DNA from: Fen731 sp964354265
GTDB lineage: Bacteria; Actinomycetota; Humimicrobiia; Humimicrobiales; Humimicrobiaceae
Assembly: GCA_964354265.1 (NCBI GenBank)
Contig: CAYGYY010000024.1
Span: 1 to 27,917, forward strand
Length of the DNA stretch: 27,917 bases
Direction: 5' to 3'
Shown here: positions 21,992-27,917 of the stretch, piece after piece
Layout: each line of letters begins with the position of its first letter
Position numbering within the stretch: the first letter of the stretch is position 1
The notes under the pieces: model-generated
Databases searched by the model: none
What the model saw: only the letters and a program-made list of their open reading frames with translations
Told to the model about the DNA's origin: nothing
Program-made: the position numbers and the translations under genes

Positions 21992-22183
21992 ATGGAAATT
22001 AGAATCGACGAGGAGCTTTGTACGGGTTGCGGTCTATGTGAGGAAACTTGTCCGGATATATTTAAGATGGATGAAGATAAAGACATTGCTGTTGTCATAA
22101 AAACGGACTATGATGAATATGACGAGGAATGTATCCAGGAAGCAGTTGAAAGCTGCCCTTCTGAGGCTATTACTGCGGATTAA
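21992..22183 (+). CDS. Single-cluster [4Fe-4S] ferredoxin
   Basis: A 63-residue acidic ferredoxin. The N-terminal motif CTGCGLCEETCP supplies C10, C13 and C16 (and C20), and a lone C-terminal 'ESCPSEAI' cysteine completes one [4Fe-4S] cluster, as in short ferredoxins of anaerobes and thermophiles. The middle is rich in Asp and Glu (DEDKD, DYDEYDEE). It carries low-potential electrons; its partner enzyme cannot be told. The ribosome-binding site AAGGAA sits seven bases before the ATG. A strong hairpin terminator follows 55 bases after the stop, so it is most likely transcribed alone. Confidence 0.93.
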   Translation: MEIRIDEELCTGCGLCEETCPDIFKMDEDKDIAVVIKTDYDEYDEECIQEAVESCPSEAITAD

Positions 22184-22237
22184 CAAAACATATTAATTAT
22201 TAAAAAGTGTTTTAAAAAATGCTTTTATTATCTTATT

Positions 22238-22279
22238 AAATTAAAACAGCCTTTTCCTGAAAAGGCTGTTTTAATTTTT
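22238..22279 (+). terminator. Strong intrinsic terminator after the ferredoxin gene
   Basis: A perfect 19-bp inverted repeat, AAATTAAAACAGCCTTTTC (22238-22256) and its complement (22259-22277), with a two-base loop (shrinking the usable stem slightly) and T-rich 3' arm and tail. The A-rich 5' arm makes it work in both directions, so it can also end the minus-strand flavin reductase transcript. Confidence 0.85.
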
Positions 22280-22364
22280 CCCCGCTTACTGTTTTTTCCG
22301 TTTTTAGTTATTTTATTGTAAATCCGCCATAAGTATTTGGGCTTCTTAAAAAATCCTGTAAACT

Positions 22365-22934
22365 CTAATTATCCCGCTTGGTATAATAAAGGTCTTCAAG
22401 TTTTTTACCGAGCGTCCAGTACTGGTCGTTTGCATAACAGAGGATATCCATTTTTGCAAAGTCCGGTTCTTCACCATTATTAAGGTATTTTTCATCCACA
22501 TGAGTCATCAGAACTTCTGCAATGAACATCGAATGTGTTTTTAATGTTATTATTTCTCTAACAGCGCATTCAAGACAAACCGGGCATTCTTTGATAAGCG
22601 AAACATCGATTTTTTGTGCAGGCAATTTTGTAAAACCTGTCATTTTAAATTTATCGACCTTGTCCCCGTGTGAATATCCGCACCTGTCAACATTCTCAAT
22701 CATACCAACTGCAGCAATACAGAGCCCGAACTCTTTTCGCTCCTCTATGGTCAGCGCAGAAAATTTTCCTTTGCCTATTACAATATTTATCATATGCGGC
22801 TTGTACTCGACAATCCCAACCCAGGACAGCGGTATTATATTATCGGCGCTTTCATCTTTTTGTTTTGCCCTGCAGGTAGCAAGGGTGACCGGAAGGGGCA
22901 GCAGGAGATTCTGTATTTTTTTTAAGGCAACCAT
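22365..22934 (-). CDS. Flavin reductase family protein (FMN-binding split barrel)
   Basis: This 189-residue protein matches the flavoredoxin/flavin reductase family: 'LPLPVTLATC' near the start, 'IIPLSWVGIVEYKPHMINIV' (33-52), 'FGLCIAAVG', 'HGDKVDKFKMTGFT' (the family's 'S.....dKf...g.t' region), 'ECPVCLECAV' and 'HSMFIAEVL'. These proteins bind FMN and pass electrons from NAD(P)H, rubredoxin or ferredoxin to varied acceptors. The cysteine-rich 'ECPVCLEC' is a notable local feature, common in the anaerobe branch. The ribosome-binding site GGAGGAAA is strong. Rpe is the next gene upstream on the same strand, about 100 bases away. Confidence 0.9.
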   Translation of the reverse strand: MVALKKIQNLLLPLPVTLATCRAKQKDESADNIIPLSWVGIVEYKPHMINIVIGKGKFSALTIEERKEFGLCIAAVGMIENVDRCGYSHGDKVDKFKMTGFTKLPAQKIDVSLIKECPVCLECAVREIITLKTHSMFIAEVLMTHVDEKYLNNGEEPDFAKMDILCYANDQYWTLGKKLEDLYYTKRDN

Positions 22935-22991
22935 TTAATTTCCTCCATTCTTTCAAAAATATTTTTTTATATTTAAAATAAATCTTTTTCC

Positions 22992-23014
22992 CCCGGCATT
23001 TTTTCCGGGTTTTT
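22992..23014 (+). terminator. Small GC hairpin with T-run between rpe and flavin reductase
   Basis: CCCGG (22992-22996) and CCGGG (23005-23009) flank an eight-base loop and are followed on the plus strand by five T. Both neighbouring genes are on the minus strand, where the hairpin is followed by GGAAAAAG rather than T. It would therefore stop antisense rather than sense transcription; role unclear. Confidence 0.3.
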
Positions 23015-23034
23015 CGGATTTCTGCATATTCGAT

Positions 23035-23733
23035 TCATTGTAATGCCTCCCTTACTTTTTTAATGATTTGAACCGGGTCTTCTGACTTAAATATTGCTGA
23101 GCCCATAACCAGGATATTTGCGCCGGCAGCTACTGCTTCTGCAGCGGTATCCGGATTTATGCCTCCATCAACCTGAATCAGGATGTCCCTGTTATAAGCT
23201 CCGCATTTTTTATACTCTTCTATCATTGCTCTTAACTTCCGGATCTTTGGCAGCATTTCTTCCAGGAACTTCTGCCCGCCGAATCCGGGGTTCACAGTCA
23301 TAATAAGGACCATGTCAAGGTATGGCAATACGTTTTCAATTGATGAAACAGGCGTTGACGGATTTAGCGCTACTGCAGCTCCGACTCCATTTCCTTTTAT
23401 ATGATTTAAAGTCCAGCTAAGGTGCGGGCATTCCTCTACATGGACGCTTATAATATCTGCGCCACAACCAATAAAACTGTCAAGATGCCGGTCTGGGTTT
23501 TTTATCATCAGGTGTAAATCAAGACTGAGCCCGGTATGCTGCCTGATTTTTGAAATTACAGGCGCGCCTATTGTTATGTTTGGAACAAAATTGCCGTCCA
23601 TCACATCAATATGCAGCATATCGATGCCAAGCTCCTCGACCTTTTTGATTTCATCACCAAGGTCCAAAAAATCACAATCAAGAATTGATGCTGCAATCCT
23701 GTTATTATTATCCGGGTTCAAGTTTTTCATCAT
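23035..23733 (-). CDS. rpe: Ribulose-phosphate 3-epimerase
   Basis: A 232-residue TIM-barrel enzyme interconverting ribulose-5-phosphate and xylulose-5-phosphate in the pentose phosphate pathway. Hallmarks are 'IAASILDCDFLDLG' (13-26), 'DMLHIDVMDGNFVPNITIG' (39-57), 'LDLHLMIKNPDRH', 'VALNPSTPV', 'MTVNPGFGGQKFLEEMLPKI' and 'IQVDGGINPDTA', which hold the metal-binding His/Asp residues and phosphate loop. Length is normal with a ten-residue N-terminal addition. Two successive ATG codons (23733, 23730) lack a clear ribosome-binding site. It is divergent from the riboflavin operon, whose DHBP-synthase step uses ribulose-5-phosphate, a metabolite Rpe acts on; the adjacency may or may not be meaningful. 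Confidence 0.96.
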   Translation of the reverse strand: MMKNLNPDNNNRIAASILDCDFLDLGDEIKKVEELGIDMLHIDVMDGNFVPNITIGAPVISKIRQHTGLSLDLHLMIKNPDRHLDSFIGCGADIISVHVEECPHLSWTLNHIKGNGVGAAVALNPSTPVSSIENVLPYLDMVLIMTVNPGFGGQKFLEEMLPKIRKLRAMIEEYKKCGAYNRDILIQVDGGINPDTAAEAVAAGANILVMGSAIFKSEDPVQIIKKVREALQ

Positions 23734-23920
23734 GGCAATATTGATTATAGCTGATAATGCTGATGATGGGCATTAACTTATCCCCATCTGGTATTTACTG
23801 GATTATTATAAATTGAAACCAGGATTTAAACAAAATGTTTATAAATACCATAATAACTGCCGGGGTCACATATGCCTCACCCGGACAAGGTTTTTTAATG
23901 TTTTTTTTATCAGGTTTTTT

Positions 23921-23929
23921 TGATATAAT
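23921..23929 (+). promoter_or_regulatory. Extended -10 promoter of the riboflavin operon
   Basis: TGATATAAT at 23921-23929 is a consensus extended -10 box about 20 bases before the riboswitch begins. The -35 position holds only a T-run. Transcription would start near 23936. Confidence 0.5.
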
Positions 23930-23945
23930 CCTTTATGCAAGAAGC

Positions 23946-24072
23946 TAAATTTTCGAGGATGGGTGAAATCCCCTACCGGCGGTAAAGTCCGCAAGCCTTT
24001 ATACTTTTTAATAAAGGTTGACTTAGTTAGATTCTAGGACCGACAGTAATAGTCTGGATGGGAGAAAATTTT
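23946..24072 (+). promoter_or_regulatory. FMN riboswitch (RFN element)
   Basis: The conserved RFN core is easy to read: GAGGATGGGTGAAATCCC (23955-23972, with CCTACCGGCGGTAAAGTCCGC just after), the variable arm 'AAGCCTTTAT...ATAAAGG', then CCGACAGTAATAGTCTGGAT and GGGAGAAAAT. P1 is formed by AAATTTTC near 23948 with GAAAATTT near 24064. It senses FMN and controls ribD-ribE-ribBA-ribH downstream. The conserved blocks are all present; the second half ('attctaggaccgacagtaat') has a shortened arm relative to the textbook element. Confidence 0.95.
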
Positions 24073-24101
24073 TGACTTGATCGGGTATTTTTATTTGATC
24101 T

Positions 24102-24134
24102 AAGCCATGGATTTTCTCCATGGCTTTTTTGTTT
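24102..24134 (+). terminator. Riboswitch-controlled intrinsic terminator
   Basis: AAGCCATGGA (24102-24111) pairs with TCCATGGCTT (24117-24126) around TTTTC and is followed by a T-rich tract. The sequence ATTTTCTCC (24111-24119) in its loop and arm is the exact complement of GGAGAAAAT (24061-24069), the 3' strand of the riboswitch P1. That gives a clear either/or switch: FMN bound, P1 forms and the terminator folds; no FMN, the antiterminator forms. Confidence 0.88.
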
Positions 24135-24211
24135 TGAATAAAGCCGGTACTTTCAGGGAGGAAGTCATTAATAACCGGAATTTTATAATTAAAAGAATAA
24201 TATAAATAATT

Positions 24212-25417
24212 ATGAGCGGTATAAGAAAAACCAGCGGAATAACCCGATTTACTCATGAAGATATAAAATATATGAGACTTGCATTGGCTCTTGCTGAGAA
24301 AGCAAGGGGGCGCACAAGCCCTAACCCCATTGTGGGTGCAGTAGTAATAAAAAATGGGATGATACTTTCCAGGGGTTATCATAGAAAAGCTGGATACCCT
24401 CATGCCGAAATTGAGGCCATAAATGCATGCGATGATAAAGAACAGCTAAAGGGCTCGACATTGTATGTCACTCTTGAGCCCTGCTCTGTTTACGGAAGGA
24501 CTCCTCCCTGTACAGATTCAATAATAAAGCACGGGATTTCCAGGGTAATAGCCGGAAGCATCGATCCTAATCCGGCTGTAAATGGACAGGGATTCAAAAA
24601 ACTGAAAGCGGCCGGATTAAATGTTGAATATGGCCTGCTGAAAGAAGCTGTGGAAATCCAGAATGAGGTATTTTTTAAGGCAGCCAGGTCCGGTGTTCCT
24701 TTTGTAACAGTAAAAATTGCATCAAGCATCGATGGCAGGACCGCAATCAGGACTGGGGATTCAAAATGGATAACCTCCGAAAAATCAAGGGGATTCCTGC
24801 AAAAAATAAGATACTTTAATGACTGCATACTTACCGGTATAAATACTGTTCTGCGTGATGACCCGCTTTTATACCCGCGCATAACTCCACACAGTGGAGA
24901 TATCCTTAACACTGACAAAAAGTTTTTCCGGGCAATCCTTGACTCCAGCCTGCGGATCGATCCTGATTCAAGGATTGTAAATTCTGCAGATAGAATAAAG
25001 ACTCTGGTATTTACTTCCGCCCTGGATAATAATGCGTTAAAAAAAGCTGCTGAACTTGAAAAAAAGGGGCTGGATATAGTGGAGATAGGGATGTCACACA
25101 ATAGGACTGAACCAGGCGCCAGAGGTTTTCTGGACCTTTCTGAAGCATTAAAGGCACTGCATGACAGATATGAGGTCACTTCGATATTTGTAGAAGCTGG
25201 ACATACCCTGTGCTCGGAATTATTAAAAAACAACCATATAGATAAGTTTTTATTTTTTATCGCTCCAAAGATAATAGGCGATGACAGCAGTTTTGGAATG
25301 TTTGCGGACCTGAATACACTGAACCTTGAAGACTGCCCGGGCCTGGTATTTGAAAGTATTAAGAAAATCGGGAGGGATTTTCTAATTACTGCATATCCGC
25401 AAAAAAAAGGAGTTTAA
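24212..25417 (+). CDS. ribD: Bifunctional riboflavin deaminase/reductase RibD
   Basis: A 401-residue two-domain enzyme for the second and third steps of riboflavin synthesis. The N-terminal deaminase has 'RTSPNPIVGAVV' (34-45), HAEIEA with zinc ligand H64 and catalytic E66, and 'EPCSVYGRTPPC' with C91 and C100. The C-terminal reductase (about 148-395) has 'VKIASSIDGRTA', 'SKWITSEKSR', 'DCILTGINTVLRDDPLL' and 'FVEAGHTLCSELL'. The ATG at 24212 is the only possible start before the domain because of a TAA just upstream; it has no strong ribosome-binding site. A strong one, GGGAGGAAG, lies 47 bases too early (24156-24164) with no start codon of its own. First gene of the operon. Confidence 0.97.
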   Translation: MSGIRKTSGITRFTHEDIKYMRLALALAEKARGRTSPNPIVGAVVIKNGMILSRGYHRKAGYPHAEIEAINACDDKEQLKGSTLYVTLEPCSVYGRTPPCTDSIIKHGISRVIAGSIDPNPAVNGQGFKKLKAAGLNVEYGLLKEAVEIQNEVFFKAARSGVPFVTVKIASSIDGRTAIRTGDSKWITSEKSRGFLQKIRYFNDCILTGINTVLRDDPLLYPRITPHSGDILNTDKKFFRAILDSSLRIDPDSRIVNSADRIKTLVFTSALDNNALKKAAELEKKGLDIVEIGMSHNRTEPGARGFLDLSEALKALHDRYEVTSIFVEAGHTLCSELLKNNHIDKFLFFIAPKIIGDDSSFGMFADLNTLNLEDCPGLVFESIKKIGRDFLITAYPQKKGV

Positions 25418-25439
25418 GAAAGAAAGAAGGAAATGCTTT

Positions 25440-26111
25440 ATGTTTACAGGCATAATCAAAGAAACAGGAAAAATAACAAAGATAATCGATGCTACAGAAA
25501 GCAGGGTCCTGGAAATATCCTGTCAAAAAATACTTGAAGATATCAGCACAGGAGATTCAATCGCAGTAGACGGTTGCTGTCTTACTGCAAATAAAATCAC
25601 ATTAGGCGGATTCTTCTGCGATATCTCATATTCCACACTGAAAACGACAACCTTCCGGGATATGAAAGTAAATACTATTGTAAACCTGGAAAACTCTCTA
25701 AGGCTGCCTGACAGGATTGGTGGACATTTTGTCAGCGGGCATATAGATGATACTGCAAAGATCTCCGCAATCGATAAAGTCGGGGTTTCCTACAGGATTA
25801 ATTTTGAAATGCCTCCAGGGCTCCTGTCTTTCATTGCTCCCCGGGGGTCTGTTGCTGTCGACGGGATAAGCCTTACTGTTTCCGAATCAAATTATAAATT
25901 TTTTACAGTTGCAATCATCCCGCATACTTATGAGAATACCAATCTCAGATACAGGAAGACAGGGGATAAAGTAAATATTGAAGTCGACCTTATCTCAAGA
26001 TATATATTCCAGGTCCTTAAAAATTCAAGCGCAGTTAGCCCGGAGCAACAAGACAAACAAAACGATAAGATTTTAAAGGAGAAGTTGATTGAATATGGAT
26101 TTATCAAATGA
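25440..26111 (+). CDS. ribE: Riboflavin synthase alpha subunit
   Basis: A 223-residue enzyme that dismutates two lumazine molecules to riboflavin. It shows the internal two-fold repeat of the family: 'MFTGIIKETGKI' and 'GDSIAVDGCCLTAN' in the first half, 'RIGGHFVSGHIDDTAKI', then 'GSVAVDGISLTV' and 'IIPHTYENTNL' in the second. Length is slightly above usual because of a Gln/Lys-rich C-terminal tail ('SPEQQDKQNDK'). AGAAGGA provides the ribosome-binding site. It starts 22 bases after ribD and overlaps the beginning of ribBA by 23 bases if ribBA starts at 26089. Confidence 0.97.
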   Translation: MFTGIIKETGKITKIIDATESRVLEISCQKILEDISTGDSIAVDGCCLTANKITLGGFFCDISYSTLKTTTFRDMKVNTIVNLENSLRLPDRIGGHFVSGHIDDTAKISAIDKVGVSYRINFEMPPGLLSFIAPRGSVAVDGISLTVSESNYKFFTVAIIPHTYENTNLRYRKTGDKVNIEVDLISRYIFQVLKNSSAVSPEQQDKQNDKILKEKLIEYGFIK

Positions 26112-27339
26112 AAAAGTCTTTTATTGTATAGATGATGCAGTTAAAGAACTAAAAAAGGGGGGAATCATAATACTGGTTGATGACCGGTCCGAGGAAAATG
26201 AAGGCATGCTTCTCCATCCGGCAGAGAAGGCGACAAACAAATCTGTAAATTTTTTTATGACTCACGGCAGGGGATTAATATATATGCCCTGTGAGCAAAA
26301 AAGGCTTGAGGGTCTTGAAATACCTATGATGGACCTTATTGCAGTCCAGAGGAATAAAAAATCCGGTTTGACTGAAGGATATTCTTCCCCTTCTATTGCG
26401 ATGTCTATTGACTCAATATTAAAGAAAGGTTCGGGTGCTTCTGCCAATGACAGGGCTTTGACAATTAAAGCATTTGCAGACCCGGCATCGAAACCAAAAG
26501 ATTTTGTAATGCCAGGGCATATTTTCCCTTTAAAGGCACATGAGGGAGGAGTCCTTGTAAGGGCAGGCCATACTGAGGCTGCGGTGGATCTTGTTAAAAT
26601 TACCGGGATGTTTCCGGCAGGGATAATTTGTGAGGTCATACGTGAAGATGGCGAAATCGCCAGGCTTGCAGATCTTATAAAATTATCTAAAAAATTTGCC
26701 CTGAAAATAATCACTATCGAGGAGCTTATCCGGTACAGGAAGACAAAGGAAAAACTTATAGAGCGGGTGGCTGAAATAAACCTTCCAACAAAATGGGGCA
26801 ACTTCAGGGCAATAACCTACAGGTCTATAATAGATAAAGAAACGCATATAGCGTTTGTCAGGGGGGAAATAAAAGGTAAAAAAGATATACCGGTCCGCGT
26901 ACATTCACAGTGCCTCACTGGCGATACCTTCGGCTCCCAGCGGTGTGACTGCGGCCAGCAGCTTGATGAAGCATTCAATATTATAAATAAAACCGGGTAT
27001 GGCGTGCTGCTGTATATGGCGCAAGAAGGAAGGGGAATAGGTCTCTGCAATAAAATGAAGGCCTATGAGCTTCAGGACAGGGGATATGATACAGTTGAGG
27101 CAAACCTTGAACTGGGGTTTGAAGCAGATATGCGCGATTATGGAATAGGCGCGCAGATACTTGCAGATCTGGGGCTTACAAATATAGCGCTTATGACTAA
27201 CAATCCAAGGAAAATCATTGGCCTTGAGGGTTACGGGATAAAAATAACAAAAACGCTTCCAATCATAATCGCGCCGAATGAGAATAACAGGAGGTATCTG
27301 CAGACTAAAAAAACCAAATTAAAACACATGCTGGATTAA
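26089..27339 (+). CDS. ribBA: RibBA: DHBP synthase-like domain fused to GTP cyclohydrolase II
   Basis: A 416-residue fusion. The C-terminal GTP cyclohydrolase II domain (about 213-412) is intact: 'HSQCLTGDTFGSQRCDCG' with zinc cysteines C275, C286 and C288, 'EGRGIGLCNKMKAYELQD' with R315, 'FEADMRDYGIGAQIL' and 'TNNPRKIIGLEGYG'. The N-terminal DHBP-synthase domain (about 8-208) keeps the fold and metal ligands E36 and H161 (in RAGHTEA). However, the substrate loop reads VDDRSEENEGM, where active enzymes have VDDEDRENEGD, and the later TTGIS loop reads GSGAS. Its activity is doubtful. The TTG at 26089 has the ideal distance to AAAGGAG; the ATG at 26095 is the alternative. Third gene of the operon. 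Confidence 0.94.
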   Translation: MNMDLSNEKVFYCIDDAVKELKKGGIIILVDDRSEENEGMLLHPAEKATNKSVNFFMTHGRGLIYMPCEQKRLEGLEIPMMDLIAVQRNKKSGLTEGYSSPSIAMSIDSILKKGSGASANDRALTIKAFADPASKPKDFVMPGHIFPLKAHEGGVLVRAGHTEAAVDLVKITGMFPAGIICEVIREDGEIARLADLIKLSKKFALKIITIEELIRYRKTKEKLIERVAEINLPTKWGNFRAITYRSIIDKETHIAFVRGEIKGKKDIPVRVHSQCLTGDTFGSQRCDCGQQLDEAFNIINKTGYGVLLYMAQEGRGIGLCNKMKAYELQDRGYDTVEANLELGFEADMRDYGIGAQILADLGLTNIALMTNNPRKIIGLEGYGIKITKTLPIIIAPNENNRRYLQTKKTKLKHMLD

Positions 27340-27365
27340 AAATTAAATATTTCAAAGGAGGAAAA

Positions 27366-27833
27366 ATGCAAACATTTGAAGGAAAACTTGATGCGACCGG
27401 ATTAAAATTCGGGATCGTCATAAGCCGGTACAATGAGTTCATCACGGGAAAGCTTATGGATGGCGCCATAGATTGCCTTACAAGGCATAACTGCAGCAAA
27501 GATGACATAACCGTTGCGTGGGTACCCGGAGCGTTCGAAATACCAGCTGCAGCAAAAATAATGGCCCAGTCTAAAAAGTATGACGCAGTAATATGTCTGG
27601 GCGCAATACTGAAAGGCGATACCTCTCATAATGTCTATATTGCAGGTGAAGTGGTCAAGGGTATATCCCAGACTAATCTTGCGCTGGATTTTCCCGTAAT
27701 ATTTGGGGTCATAACTCCTGATACACTTGAGCAAGCCATAGAACGGGCTGGCACAAAGCTCGGGAACAGCGGATGGCAGGCTGCTCTTTCTGCTATTGAG
27801 CTGGCTAACCTTTATAAGACGATGGGGTCTTAG
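27366..27833 (+). CDS. ribH: 6,7-dimethyl-8-ribityllumazine synthase
   Basis: A 155-residue lumazine synthase, which joins the RibD-derived pyrimidine and DHBP and forms icosahedral or smaller shells. Family blocks are 'GIVISRYNEFITGKLMDGA' (17-35), 'VPGAFEIPAAAKIM', 'AVICLGAILKGDTSHNVYIA' with the catalytic His of DTSH, 'PVIFGVITPDTLEQAIERAG' and 'GNSGWQAALSAIEL'. Length is usual. A strong ribosome-binding site (AAAGGAGG) lies before the ATG. It is the last gene of the operon, 26 bases after ribBA, and a hairpin follows. Confidence 0.97.
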   Translation: MQTFEGKLDATGLKFGIVISRYNEFITGKLMDGAIDCLTRHNCSKDDITVAWVPGAFEIPAAAKIMAQSKKYDAVICLGAILKGDTSHNVYIAGEVVKGISQTNLALDFPVIFGVITPDTLEQAIERAGTKLGNSGWQAALSAIELANLYKTMGS

Positions 27834-27872
27834 AGAGTCTTACGGGAACTGTTTTAGAAATATCAGTCAAAA

Positions 27873-27912
27873 AAATTAGAAGTGCCTATTTTCGGTTAGA
27901 CACTTCTAATTT
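27873..27912 (+). terminator. Hairpin terminator at the end of the riboflavin operon
   Basis: AAATTAGAAGTG (27873-27884) pairs perfectly with CACTTCTAATTT (27901-27912) around a 16-base loop, 40 bases after ribH. The T-rich 3' arm substitutes for a T-tail, and the A-run before it makes it potentially bidirectional. The window ends five bases later. Confidence 0.7.
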
Positions 27913-27917
27913 AATAT

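Noticed and set aside
21861..22100. 79-codon plus-strand frame overlapping the ferredoxin gene
   Set aside because: Wrong frame relative to the ferredoxin, which has the cysteine motif, ribosome-binding site and proper length.
23860..23884. CCGGGGT/ACCCGG hairpin upstream of the riboflavin promoter
   Set aside because: Short stem with a bulge and no T-run at the right distance; not enough to call a terminator or operator.
24490..25233. 247-codon minus-strand frame opposite ribD
   Set aside because: Long but purely a shadow of ribD, which matches its family over its whole length.

Overview
The window is an ordinary-looking bacterial chromosome segment: AT-rich, densely packed, with bacterial-type sigma-70 promoters, Shine-Dalgarno sites, a Tat system, lipoprotein signal peptides and an FMN riboswitch. 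Several genes point to an anaerobic or low-oxygen life: rubredoxin, ferredoxins, the aspartate-semialdehyde/sulfide route to homocysteine, an iron-dependent alcohol dehydrogenase and a malic enzyme. I cannot name the lineage from sequence alone. No phage, insertion sequence, CRISPR array or rRNA was seen.

Layout. 1-1484 (minus): a promoter drives tRNA-Thr(UGU), tRNA-Tyr, tRNA-Thr(GGU), a YgjP-like metallopeptidase gene, tRNA-Met and the start of tuf (EF-Tu), the classic thr-tyr-thr-tuf arrangement with a protein gene inserted. 1534-3435 (plus): a DUF2905 membrane protein, then a MEMO/AMMECR1 pair. 3480-8558 (minus): a small membrane protein, a UPF0280 (COG2122) protein and a CapA-like lipoprotein whose genes overlap, followed by tatC, tatA and a DegV protein. 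8749-10386 (plus): the DUF39 homocysteine-biosynthesis protein and its NIL-ferredoxin partner, divergent from the UPF0280 operon. A short rubredoxin gene (10428-10589) follows on the minus strand.

10792-16142: a GNAT acetyltransferase, a membrane TPR protein tail-to-tail with an unknown 139-residue protein, and a minus-strand chain of overlapping genes (sugar-binding lipoprotein, heme O synthase-like prenyltransferase, 3-methyladenine glycosylase). 16466-22934: a thioredoxin-like protein, an alcohol dehydrogenase with a probable CTG start and an internal 37-bp perfect palindrome, bactofilin, malic enzyme, a PAS-GGDEF-HD-GYP protein, a ferredoxin and a flavin reductase. 23035-27917: rpe, then an FMN-riboswitch-controlled riboflavin operon ribD-ribE-ribBA-ribH closed by a hairpin.

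How the genes fit together. The clearest functional unit is sulfur assimilation: DUF39, NIL-ferredoxin and COG2122 are the three proteins linked in the literature to making homocysteine from aspartate semialdehyde and sulfide. Here they lie on both sides of one 190-bp divergent control region whose two predicted promoters share a long palindrome, next to three 11-bp tandem repeats. The riboflavin operon appears complete for steps from GTP to riboflavin, except that the DHBP-synthase half of RibBA has lost key substrate-binding residues.
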